From a bacterium (GTDB taxonomy: Bacteria > Electryoneota > Electryoneia > Electryoneales > Electryoneaceae), in NCBI GenBank assembly GCA_019912845.1, contig JAIOHU010000267.1, positions 1 through 53,979 on the forward strand: a stretch of 53,979 nt of DNA, given 5' to 3'. Within the stretch, counting starts at the first letter, position 1, and every line of letters starts with the position of its first letter. Shown here in pieces: positions 8,515 through 16,186 of this stretch. The position numbers and the translations under genes are program-made. A model generated the notes under the pieces. That model saw only the letters and a list, made by a program, of their open reading frames with translations. It made no database searches and had not been told where the DNA came from.

Positions 8515-8841
8515 ATGAAGACCTTCATCAAAAAAGACGTTGTGGAGCGAGTGGTGGAAAAGACCGGAGAGCGTCCTGATCTCGTAGCAAAGGTTGCGAA
8601 CGAGCTCTTTAACTCACTTCGTGACATCATGATGGGGCCTGATCATGAACTGCGCATAGAAATTCGTGATTTTGGTGTTTTTGAGGTAAAGAAAACGAAA
8701 CCTAAACCAAAAGCACGAAATCCTAAAACAAACGAAATTATTTATGTTCCCGCGCGGCGTAAAACGCATTTCAAACCGGGAAAGATTTTGCGCGAGTCAT
8801 TGAAGCAGCCTCTTGAAGGTAATGAGACTGATAAAGGTTAA
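8515..8841 (+). CDS. HU/IHF-family DNA-bending protein
   Basis: The 108-residue basic protein starts KTFIKKDVVERVVEKTG, has RDFGVFEVKKTKPKPKARNPKTNE for the beta arm with the proline that inserts into DNA (RNPKT), and ends RRKTHFKPGKILRE. These are hallmarks of HU/IHF nucleoid proteins that bend DNA as dimers. The start is supported by CGGAGG seven bases upstream. The C-terminal ~14 residues (QPLEGNETDKG) extend beyond a usual HU. HU and IHF subunits cannot be separated by sight. It slightly overlaps the start of ruvX. Confidence 0.93.
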   Translation: MKTFIKKDVVERVVEKTGERPDLVAKVANELFNSLRDIMMGPDHELRIEIRDFGVFEVKKTKPKPKARNPKTNEIIYVPARRKTHFKPGKILRESLKQPLEGNETDKG

Positions 8842-9271
8842 ATTGAGAAATACATTTTCACGAATACTGGCAATTGACTGGGGAACCAGAAGAATTGGTG
8901 TAGCAATTTCAGACCGTTCTGGTACTCTAGCAAGCCCACTGGTTACACTAAATGCATCTGATAAGCTACTGATTGATAAAATTCGTGATATCATCATAGA
9001 TGAAGAAATCGATAGAATTATTGTTGGGCTTCCCTTGAATATGGATGGTAGTGAGGGGAAGAGTTCAATTGCCGCAAGGGAATTTGGTGTAAGGCTGAAT
9101 GAGCTGGAGATTCCTATTGAGATGCGGGATGAACGATTGAGCAGTTGGTCTGCAGAGAATTTACTTAGAGAAAGTGGAAAGAAGCCATCAAAAGACAAGG
9201 CAAGGGTAGATCGTGCAGCAGCCGCTATATTCCTGCAAGGGTACCTGGACGAGTTGAACTTGCAAGATTGA
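8822..9271 (+). CDS. ruvX: Pre-16S rRNA nuclease RuvX/YqgF family
   Basis: RuvX-family proteins have an RNase H fold and process the 5' end of 16S rRNA precursor (they are also annotated as Holliday junction resolvases). The three acidic catalytic positions are visible: AIDWGTRRIGVA (first Asp), DERLSSWSA (Glu) and ARVDRAAAA (second Asp). The start is uncertain: ATG 8822 lies inside the HU gene, while TTG 8843, just after the HU stop, has AAAGGT upstream and gives a 142-residue protein of more typical length. Either way it is translationally coupled to the HU gene. Confidence 0.9.
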   Translation: MRLIKVKLRNTFSRILAIDWGTRRIGVAISDRSGTLASPLVTLNASDKLLIDKIRDIIIDEEIDRIIVGLPLNMDGSEGKSSIAAREFGVRLNELEIPIEMRDERLSSWSAENLLRESGKKPSKDKARVDRAAAAIFLQGYLDELNLQD

Positions 9272-9292
9272 GCTATCGTTTCGCTTTGTAGT

Positions 9293-9341
9293 AAAGAGTT
9301 CTGGAGTAGTACTCTTTCAACTAACTGAAATTGAGTTGAAA
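9293..9341 (+). other. Two overlapping inverted repeats between ruvX and the oxidoreductase gene
   Basis: AAAGAGT (9293-9299) pairs with ACTCTTT (9311-9317), and TTTCAACT (9315-9322) pairs perfectly with AGTTGAAA (9334-9341). The two stems share TTT at 9315-9317 and so partly exclude one another. There is no U-tract after either stem. This may be an mRNA switch-like leader or simply two chance hairpins. Confidence 0.35.
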
Positions 9342-9411
9342 GTATATAATTCAGAAGTACTTCGTTGTAGAAATGATATTTTAAATCCCATGTTAACGCG
9401 TGCTTTCTCAA

Positions 9412-10467
9412 ATGAATATTTCGTTTACCAATATCCCCATTGACCGCAAAATTCGAATTGGTGTCGTCGGACTAGGGGGAGCTTCACAAATTTACCATCT
9501 TCCGTTGATCAAGGAGATGGATGAGCTTGAATTGGTTGGGATCAGTGATCTCGAACAGTATAAGTTAGGATTGCTCTCACGTAAATACAATGTCCCAGGA
9601 TTTGTAGACATCGAAAATCTACTGAAACAGACCAGTCCAGATGTCATCTTAATCGCAACCCCACCTATATCACATCTACCACTTTCACTAACTGCTTTGG
9701 CTGCGGGTGCCCATGTGATCGTAGAAAAACCGGTCACCAGGAATTATTCTGAAGCAAACCGCCTCTATAAGGCGAGTATTAAAAACAATCGGCATGTTTT
9801 TGTAGCCATGAAGCATCGATTTCGCACTGATGTCACTGTTCTCAGGAATTTCCTCAATGCTGAAGAGCTTGGTAATGTTTGGAGAGTTCGTGCCGGTTGG
9901 TCAAAAAAGACCAGCAACTGGTCGAGAGTTCCCTGGTTAGATAATGAAAAAATAACTGGTGGCGGCGTGTTGATGGACCTCGGTATCGAGATGCTTGATC
10001 TCGTTCACTGGATGTTGGGAACACCACCCATAAAGCGTGTTTGTGCCTGTATGCATCATGAAGCACTCCGAAGGAATGTCGAAGATACCATAACTGCTTC
10101 AATAGTTTACGAAAACGGTGTTACATTTATGCTTGACTGTAGCTGGGGGTTATTTTCGGAGTCTGATGTCTCCTATGCCTACTTTGAAGGTACATCGGGG
10201 TCAGCTCAACTGAATCCATTAACCGTCTTTAAGACTATACAGGGTGAACTGGTAAACGTTTCACCCGTGAAAAGCAGCGATCCTCTCGGATTACTGAAAG
10301 CATCATTTGAAGCTCAACTTTTCCATTTTGCAAAAGTCCTTCATGGTGAAGAATCCCCGAAATCTACTATAGAAGATAGCAGAGAAACGATGAAAGTAGT
10401 TGACTATATTTATACGAGCGCACGTGAGGGACGTGAATTCAGACCAGATGAAGAATCCAAACATTAG
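9412..10467 (+). CDS. Gfo/Idh/MocA-family NAD(P)-dependent oxidoreductase
   Basis: The N-terminal Rossmann fold reads IRIGVVGLGGASQIYHLP, with the second nucleotide-binding segment SPDVILIATPPISHLPLS and the catalytic EKPVTRNYSEA motif, followed by the family's C-terminal alpha/beta domain (GGGVLMDLGIEMLDLVHWMLG). Such enzymes oxidise or reduce sugars or related hydroxy compounds; the substrate cannot be predicted. ATG 9412 is preferred to GTG 9400. The 3' end overlaps the start of lnt by 20 bases, suggesting coupled translation, but a functional link with lipoprotein acylation is not evident. Confidence 0.88.
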   Translation: MNISFTNIPIDRKIRIGVVGLGGASQIYHLPLIKEMDELELVGISDLEQYKLGLLSRKYNVPGFVDIENLLKQTSPDVILIATPPISHLPLSLTALAAGAHVIVEKPVTRNYSEANRLYKASIKNNRHVFVAMKHRFRTDVTVLRNFLNAEELGNVWRVRAGWSKKTSNWSRVPWLDNEKITGGGVLMDLGIEMLDLVHWMLGTPPIKRVCACMHHEALRRNVEDTITASIVYENGVTFMLDCSWGLFSESDVSYAYFEGTSGSAQLNPLTVFKTIQGELVNVSPVKSSDPLGLLKASFEAQLFHFAKVLHGEESPKSTIEDSRETMKVVDYIYTSAREGREFRPDEESKH

Positions 10468-11986
10468 AAGTTATATCCTCGCATCTCTCCTTTCCGGTTT
10501 ACTACTGGCGCTCTCAACTCCACCAATTCAATTAGGCTTTTTAGCTTGGTTCGCGCTGATTCCTCTTTTTTTTGTAATTGAAAAATCAAACAGTAGAAAA
10601 CATGCATTCTGGTATGGTTCACTGATGGGATTAGTTTTCCATCTTGGGGCGATCTACTGGATAGCATTTAATACTGGTGCTACGATGGCTGCGAGAATCG
10701 GTTCTGGTATTGGTGCAGTTCTTCTTATGACTTTCTGGTTTGGTTTTATCTCTTTGATCCACCGTATTCTGATTGAAAATTTTGGTAGAGGTGGTCATTT
10801 TCTCGCAATTCTCCTTTGGACAGCGCAGGAAGTATTTCGCGCACAAGGCGATCTTGGATTCCCCTGGCCGTATCTATTTCTTACTCAAGGCGAGTATCTG
10901 TCCATTCTACAATTGGCTGCGATTGGTGGTGGATATCTGGTCAGCTTCTGGGTATTGACAATTAATGTGCTACTATTGAGTTATAGGGATTTGGGTAGAC
11001 GGTCAATCGTAAGTGTTTTGCTAATTGTTGTATTGACCATTGGTATTGGCAGTTTCAGGGAACGATCGGTATACCACAAGGGGTCTGATCAGCCAATTGG
11101 TAAATTTGCCCTTGTACAGGGGAATATCGATCCGGCTGAAAAATGGGCTCTGGGTCCCGAAATGAGTTTTGAGATTTACCTTTCTCAATCAATTTCGCTT
11201 AGTTCTGAGAATCCGAATATTATTGTATGGCCTGAAACTGCTGCACCCGTAAAACTTTCAAAATCACTGTATTGGAAACGATATGTGCAGGCATTCGTTG
11301 ATTCCATGAATATTCCTCTGGTTACCGGTGCGTCAGATTATGAATTTATTGATGATAAGTTGATGCGCTATAATAGCGCTTTCATGCTGACCCCTGGTGG
11401 AAGAACCATTATGCAGGGGTACTCCAAAGTCCATCTGGTGCCTTTCGGTGAACGGGTACCATATCAGCAATATTTTCCCTCTCTGGGAACACTGAATTTT
11501 GGTCAAGCCGAGTTCAAACCGGGCGAAAGCGTTAAAACCTGGGACATGGAGGGCAAAAAATCACAGCTCAAAGCTGCTCCTTTGATCTGCTATGAGGTTA
11601 TCTTTCCTGAGCTTGGTCTGGAAGCGACTCGGTTGGGAGCAGATGTTTTCCTGAATCTCACGAATGATGGTTGGCTTCGAGGTACATCCGAACCGAAACA
11701 ACATCTACTGTTGACGCGTATGAGAAGCATCGAGAATGGCAGATCAATGGTTCGTGCCACGAATACAGGAATCTCCGCGATGATTGGATCGTCAGGTCGC
11801 TTCCTGAAATTACTTCCTGAGGATGTTCGAGGTGGACTTGTAGAGGATTTACCAGCGGGAGTAGACACAATTTATGTTCGTTACGGTCATTGGTTTGGGA
11901 AATGTGTGCTTTTCTCAACCATATCTTTGCTGATATACACTTTGTTAATTCCAGTTGTGAAACGGAAAAAGCGCGCTGCAAATTGA
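10448..11986 (+). CDS. lnt: Apolipoprotein N-acyltransferase
   Basis: Lnt transfers an acyl chain to the N-terminal cysteine of lipoproteins in the inner membrane, the last step of lipoprotein maturation in Gram-negative bacteria. The 512-residue protein has a hydrophobic N-terminal half with several membrane spans and a periplasmic nitrilase-like domain whose Glu-Lys-Cys triad is seen at VWPETAAP, YSKVHLVPFGE and LICYEVIFPE. A final C-terminal span follows. ATG 10448 places the first membrane helix at the usual position and overlaps the preceding gene. The downstream lipoprotein gene bamD is a likely client. Confidence 0.95.
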   Translation: MKNPNIRSYILASLLSGLLLALSTPPIQLGFLAWFALIPLFFVIEKSNSRKHAFWYGSLMGLVFHLGAIYWIAFNTGATMAARIGSGIGAVLLMTFWFGFISLIHRILIENFGRGGHFLAILLWTAQEVFRAQGDLGFPWPYLFLTQGEYLSILQLAAIGGGYLVSFWVLTINVLLLSYRDLGRRSIVSVLLIVVLTIGIGSFRERSVYHKGSDQPIGKFALVQGNIDPAEKWALGPEMSFEIYLSQSISLSSENPNIIVWPETAAPVKLSKSLYWKRYVQAFVDSMNIPLVTGASDYEFIDDKLMRYNSAFMLTPGGRTIMQGYSKVHLVPFGERVPYQQYFPSLGTLNFGQAEFKPGESVKTWDMEGKKSQLKAAPLICYEVIFPELGLEATRLGADVFLNLTNDGWLRGTSEPKQHLLLTRMRSIENGRSMVRATNTGISAMIGSSGRFLKLLPEDVRGGLVEDLPAGVDTIYVRYGHWFGKCVLFSTISLLIYTLLIPVVKRKKRAAN

Positions 11987-12046
11987 AAGAAATATGAAAA
12001 GACTTCTGATCGAACATATTGAAGAATTATTTGGAATTATAAAAGT

Positions 12047-12472
12047 ATGAAAATGCGTACTTGTCTATTCGTTTTTGCTGTAGCGCATCTGCTGTGTTCG
12101 ATTGCCATTTCAGGTGATCAACCTCAGCAGCTAGATAAAAATCATTACCTTGATTCGGTGGTTGAAGCAGAGACTGTGAATGGTATATATTCTCTGCTCT
12201 ATCTATCAAATATGAGAGTTGTCCAAAGTACTGAACCAATTATAGAAACAGAGCTTTCTAAAGGTCGAATCGCAGATAAAATCAGAATACCTCCCCTTTC
12301 AGGGTCAGAAATTTTACTCGTCGATTCGCCTTCATGGAGGGTCGCTCTGGCAGAGGAAGGGGTTGAGAAAGAGGGTAGGGGAGAGGCATATTCCCGTTAC
12401 ATTATACCTGTCGTTGCATTTATTGGAGCGGCTGGAATAACATATGCATTTTATTCGGTTAGAAGCCGTTAA
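12047..12472 (+). CDS. Small envelope protein of unknown function
   Basis: I do not recognise a family. The 141-residue product begins with a basic start and a hydrophobic segment consistent with a signal peptide (to about residue 23, ending SIAISG), has a polar middle of about 90 residues, and ends with a hydrophobic segment YIIPVVAFIGAAGITYAFY followed by basic residues, consistent with a C-terminal membrane anchor. It sits between lnt and bamD, ten bases before bamD, so an envelope-related role is reasonable but unproved. Confidence 0.65.
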   Translation: MKMRTCLFVFAVAHLLCSIAISGDQPQQLDKNHYLDSVVEAETVNGIYSLLYLSNMRVVQSTEPIIETELSKGRIADKIRIPPLSGSEILLVDSPSWRVALAEEGVEKEGRGEAYSRYIIPVVAFIGAAGITYAFYSVRSR

Positions 12473-12482
12473 GGAAACTGGA

Positions 12483-13322
12483 ATGAGACTAAATATAATA
12501 AGAACATATATAATCGCTTCTCTATTAGCTGTGTTGATATTTGCCGTAGGTTGCGGAAAAGGTAAACGTGCGGAACAGCTTCCAGCCGATGTGGCTTGGA
12601 AAAAAATAATGGATCATTACAATGATGGGAAGTATCTTGACGCAGTAGACCGTCTTGAGATATTCCTCATCAACTATTCCGGCTCGGCGCTAGCAGATTC
12701 AGCTCAGTACATCCTGGCAGAATCTCATTTTGAGATGAAGGAATACATCACCGCTGCGGCCGAATATGAACGTACGGTGGTGCAATATCCCCAGAGCCAC
12801 CTGGCGGAATCGGCGTTATATAAACTCGGTGAATCCTTCTATAAGTTATCTCCCAAATTTTCACTCGACCAGACCTATACCAACAAAGCAATAAATGGAT
12901 TTCAATTGTTTATCGAAGATTTTCCAACCTCTGACAGGGTAGAGGATGCACAGGATAAAATCTTTGAATTGCGTCAAAAATTAGCACGCAAGGAATTCCG
13001 TAACGGACGTCTCTATTCGATAATGAAAGAACCAACCGCTGCTCGTATCTATTATCAACTCGTTATGGACAATTATTATGATACTGAGTATGCGGCCCTA
13101 TCCCAGTTTTACATCGCGAAAACTTATGAGCAACAGGAAGATTGGGTTGCAGCAATAGAAGAGTTTAACAAATTTCTCGAAAAATATGGTGACCACGAGA
13201 AGAGTTCTGATGCACTATCTGGCTTAAATTCCGCTATCGAAGAGTCAAAAAAGCCGATGAAACAAAAGGATACGGATCAAGATGATTCGATTGAGGAATT
13301 TTTTGGTAGCGAAGGTAACTGA
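12483..13322 (+). CDS. bamD: Outer membrane assembly lipoprotein BamD
   Basis: BamD is the essential TPR lipoprotein of the BAM complex that folds outer-membrane beta-barrels. ATG 12483 gives a signal peptide with lipobox FAVGC, followed by paired TPR helices: WKKIMDHYNDGKYLDAVDRL, SALADSAQYILAESHFEMKEY, SHLAESALYKLGESFYKL and TEYAALSQFYIAKTYEQQED. The periodic W..i...y..g.y..A pattern and the 279-residue length match the YfiO/BamD family. The C-terminus is acidic. It follows the small envelope gene and precedes nadD by 18 bases. Confidence 0.9.
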   Translation: MRLNIIRTYIIASLLAVLIFAVGCGKGKRAEQLPADVAWKKIMDHYNDGKYLDAVDRLEIFLINYSGSALADSAQYILAESHFEMKEYITAAAEYERTVVQYPQSHLAESALYKLGESFYKLSPKFSLDQTYTNKAINGFQLFIEDFPTSDRVEDAQDKIFELRQKLARKEFRNGRLYSIMKEPTAARIYYQLVMDNYYDTEYAALSQFYIAKTYEQQEDWVAAIEEFNKFLEKYGDHEKSSDALSGLNSAIEESKKPMKQKDTDQDDSIEEFFGSEGN

Positions 13323-13340
13323 TTCAGAAGCGGTGCTTTT

Positions 13341-13952
13341 ATGATAGAAGATGGCGTTTCATCCATAAGTAGAGTTGGTCTCTTCGGTGGTACCTTTGAT
13401 CCCCCAACAATTGCACACCTTATCGCTGCTCAGTACGCCTACGATGAATTGCAGCTTGATCAGGTCTGGTTTATCCTGAATGCACGTAATCCCCATAAGC
13501 AGGACATAACGGTATCAGATGATTATATTCGTCTTGAAATGCTTCATTCTGCGATAGTGGGGAAACCCGAGTTTCGCGTTGAAACATGCGAAATTGAAAG
13601 AGGTGGTTTGTCTTACATGTTCGATACTGTGAAGTATCTTAAAGAGGAACATCCAAAAATTGAATTTCTCTTTCTAGGTGGAGAGGATATTCTTAATGGT
13701 TTGGAACATTGGCATCGAGTAGATGAACTTCTGCAAGAGATTCAGTTCGTTATTTTCAGTAGACCCTCGAAAAGAAAAATATCAACTCTGTCAAAGTGGC
13801 AGCGACGTATTAAAAATCTTGAAATTCCCGGGTTGGAGATTTCCTCAACTCTTGTACGGGAGCGTATAAAAGTTGGGAAGTCAGTGCGGTATTTAGTGCC
13901 TAATGATGTCGAGGAGCTGATCGAGCAGCATGGTCTTTATAATAGAACGTAG
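13341..13952 (+). CDS. nadD: Nicotinate-nucleotide adenylyltransferase
   Basis: NadD makes deamido-NAD from nicotinate mononucleotide and ATP in NAD synthesis. The nucleotidyltransferase fold starts VGLFGGTFDPPTIAHL, and the C-terminal ISSTxxRERI motif is present as EISSTLVRERI; the ending VPNDVEELIEQHGLY is typical. The usual (H/T)xGH signature reads TIAH, so the glycine is alanine. Length (203 residues) is normal. Alternative members of the same fold, such as phosphopantetheine adenylyltransferase, are shorter and differ in the C-terminal motif. Confidence 0.93.
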   Translation: MIEDGVSSISRVGLFGGTFDPPTIAHLIAAQYAYDELQLDQVWFILNARNPHKQDITVSDDYIRLEMLHSAIVGKPEFRVETCEIERGGLSYMFDTVKYLKEEHPKIEFLFLGGEDILNGLEHWHRVDELLQEIQFVIFSRPSKRKISTLSKWQRRIKNLEIPGLEISSTLVRERIKVGKSVRYLVPNDVEELIEQHGLYNRT

Positions 13953-13957
13953 TTTTA

Positions 13958-14101
13958 GGTTCCTCGCAGTTCAGTAAGGGTATAGGGGGAACGACGTTTG
14001 CAAGCGATATCATGCTGAGTTGCCGAGAGATTGCTTCACTACAATGGCAATGACAGACGTCCTGTACTACCACCATTTCCCATTCAAAATAGCGAGGAAC
14101 C
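13958..14101. repeat. Intergenic element with 10-bp terminal inverted repeats
   Basis: GGTTCCTCGC (13958-13967) and GCGAGGAACC (14092-14101) are perfect inverted repeats enclosing 124 bases, filling the convergent gap between nadD and glgC. Inside, 14028-14054 begins AGATTGCTTCACTAC and ends GCAATGAC; the same unit, reversed, occurs at 44447-44474. It encodes nothing recognisable. It resembles a small non-autonomous mobile or palindromic element, and its position could also let it end transcription from either side. Confidence 0.55.
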
Positions 14102-14112
14102 CATTAGTAGCC

Positions 14113-15408
14113 TCACCTGAAATTCAGATCAGTTCCATCTTTGATTATAGCATTTTTTTCAATCACAACAATACCATCACGTACCATCCAGCCTTCACCT
14201 TCCTGATCAACAACATCGCCGTTCATGATTCTCACATTGTTGCCTATCCTGGCATTTTTATCGATGATTACACCTTCCAGGTAACAATTTTCGCCAATAC
14301 CAACATGAGGTTTTTGCTCTAATTGGTTTTGTTTTCGATCTTCAACAGTTTCATAAAAATCAGCGCCCATCATTATTACTGAATTCAGGGTAGTACCACG
14401 TCCGACTATACTACGCAATCCAACGAAGGTCTGTTTAATATTCGCATCGTCAACGATACTACCCTCTGCAAGGATCGCTTTTTCGGTGTGAGCGTGGTTC
14501 AGTTTGCTGGGGGGAAGATAGCGTGCATGTGAATAAACACGGTTATATTCATCATAAAAACTGAACTTGGGAACACGTTCAAGAAATCCCAGATGAGCCT
14601 CGTAGAAGGAACGAATGGTACCGACATCCTCCCAGTACCCTTCAAATGGGAAGGCGTGTACACGGTCGGTTTCTACTACAGTTCTGGGAAATATTTCGGA
14701 ACCAAAATCAAGCTCCTCACCAGTACTCAATATCTCATCTAGCACTTCACGATTAAATATGTATACTCCCATATTCGCAAGAAAAAGTTCTTCTGACCGT
14801 TCTTTTTCCCCTCTGATTTCCCAGTACTTATTAGAGAGTTTAAGTGTATCAATAACCTCAGGTTTTTTCGGCTTTTCAACAAATCGGTCAATGGTACCAT
14901 CATCTTTTATTTCAAGAATACCAAGACCAGACACTTTGTCCCGGGTTACTGGTAAGGCAGCTACAGTTGCATCTGCACCACTTAAAGCATGTTCAGCGAT
15001 CATCTTACGGTAGTCCATACTGTAAATATGATCGCCAGAAAGTATCAAATAATACTTGAACTCGTAGGGTTCATAGTGCATGAGTGTTTTACGTACAGCA
15101 TCTGCTGTGCCCTGGAACCAGTCCATGTTATCCATTCGTTGTTCGGCTGCCAGGATATTAACAAAACCCTCTCGTCTGAATGTGTCAAAATGATAGGTAA
15201 GATTGACATGACGATTGAGACTCGCCGAATTGAACTGGGTCAAAATGAAAATTCTTGAGATATTGGAGTTCAAACAGTTGGAAATGGGTATGTCAATGAG
15301 ACGGTATTTTCCTGCGATGGGCACTGCAGGTTTTGAGCGATACTTGGTGAGAGGATACAACCGTGTGCCTCGTCCCCCACCGAGAATCACAGCGAGAACA
15401 TCCCTCAT
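14113..15408 (-). CDS. glgC: Glucose-1-phosphate adenylyltransferase
   Basis: GlgC makes ADP-glucose for glycogen synthesis. The 431-residue protein starts with the nucleotidyltransferase signature LAVILGGGRGTRLYPLTKYRSKPAVPIAGKY (shown in conserved blocks GGGRGTRL and RSKPAVP), followed by RLIDIPISNCLNS, the substrate loop YLILSGDHIYSMDY, FVEKPKKPEV, and a C-terminal left-handed beta-helix (SIVDDANI, RIGNNVRIMNG). A strong AGGGAGG lies upstream of its ATG. It is the last gene of the minus-strand run mutase-deoC-glgC. No synthase or branching enzyme is in the window. Confidence 0.96.
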   Translation of the reverse strand: MRDVLAVILGGGRGTRLYPLTKYRSKPAVPIAGKYRLIDIPISNCLNSNISRIFILTQFNSASLNRHVNLTYHFDTFRREGFVNILAAEQRMDNMDWFQGTADAVRKTLMHYEPYEFKYYLILSGDHIYSMDYRKMIAEHALSGADATVAALPVTRDKVSGLGILEIKDDGTIDRFVEKPKKPEVIDTLKLSNKYWEIRGEKERSEELFLANMGVYIFNREVLDEILSTGEELDFGSEIFPRTVVETDRVHAFPFEGYWEDVGTIRSFYEAHLGFLERVPKFSFYDEYNRVYSHARYLPPSKLNHAHTEKAILAEGSIVDDANIKQTFVGLRSIVGRGTTLNSVIMMGADFYETVEDRKQNQLEQKPHVGIGENCYLEGVIIDKNARIGNNVRIMNGDVVDQEGEGWMVRDGIVVIEKNAIIKDGTDLNFR

Positions 15409-15482
15409 GGTACACCTCCCTGTTTAATATATTCTGGTCTTCAATTAATAAACTAATATTTCATCTATGTTACAATATTGGA

Positions 15483-16148
15483 TTATTCTTTAAGTTCCAT
15501 ATTTGCCTGCTCCAAAATTAAACCTGTTGAAGACGTTCCAATTCGATTCGCACCGGCGTCCAGCATTTGTTTCATCGTGGCATAGTCTCGAATTCCACCT
15601 GCCGCTTTTACGCCTATATCGTTTCCCACAGTTACACGCATCAATTCTACAGACTCAACGGTTGCGCCACTCCTGCCAAAACCAGTAGATGTCTTAACGA
15701 AGTCTGCACCACCCGCAACTGCAGCTTTGCAGGAGTTTACAATTCCATCATCAGTAAGTTCGCAGATTTCAAGGATAACTTTTAAGGTTGATTTTCCAGT
15801 GACAGTTTTTATCTCCCTCACCTGTGACTCAATATCACCCCATAGTCCCATATTTACCGACGCAAGATTTTGCACCATATCGATTTCTGAAGCACCATCG
15901 ACCAGGGCTGATTCGACTTCATGAAGGATTGTTTCGGTTTTATTCATGCCAAGTGGGAATCCTACGACGCTGCAACATGCAACCTCTGATCCACGAAGTA
16001 CATCAGCGACTGTTTTTACCCAGAAGGGATGGACACAAACCGATGCCACTCCCCACTTCAGTCCCTCTTCAGAGACTTTGACAATCTCTTCTTCAGTAGC
16101 AGTAGACCGAAGAAGTGTATGATCAATAAGTTTAGCGATATTTTCCAT
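15483..16148 (-). CDS. deoC: Deoxyribose-phosphate aldolase
   Basis: DeoC cleaves 2-deoxyribose-5-phosphate to glyceraldehyde-3-phosphate and acetaldehyde. The 221-residue protein starts LIDHTLLRSTATEEEI; the Schiff-base lysine is in FVKTSTGF and the second active-site lysine in VKAAGGIRDY. This is the usual bacterial short form. It lies 38 bases downstream of a phosphohexomutase gene and 74 bases upstream of glgC on the same strand; punA, about 4 kb away, supplies the upstream salvage step. Confidence 0.96.
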   Translation of the reverse strand: MENIAKLIDHTLLRSTATEEEIVKVSEEGLKWGVASVCVHPFWVKTVADVLRGSEVACCSVVGFPLGMNKTETILHEVESALVDGASEIDMVQNLASVNMGLWGDIESQVREIKTVTGKSTLKVILEICELTDDGIVNSCKAAVAGGADFVKTSTGFGRSGATVESVELMRVTVGNDIGVKAAGGIRDYATMKQMLDAGANRIGTSSTGLILEQANMELKE

Positions 16149-16186
16149 AATAATGTGATCAAATTGTTTGGAGTTTATTAACCCAA

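Noticed and set aside
14020-14322. Plus-strand open frame over the glgC end
   Set aside because: It is antisense to a strongly conserved gene, with no ribosome site and no recognisable product.
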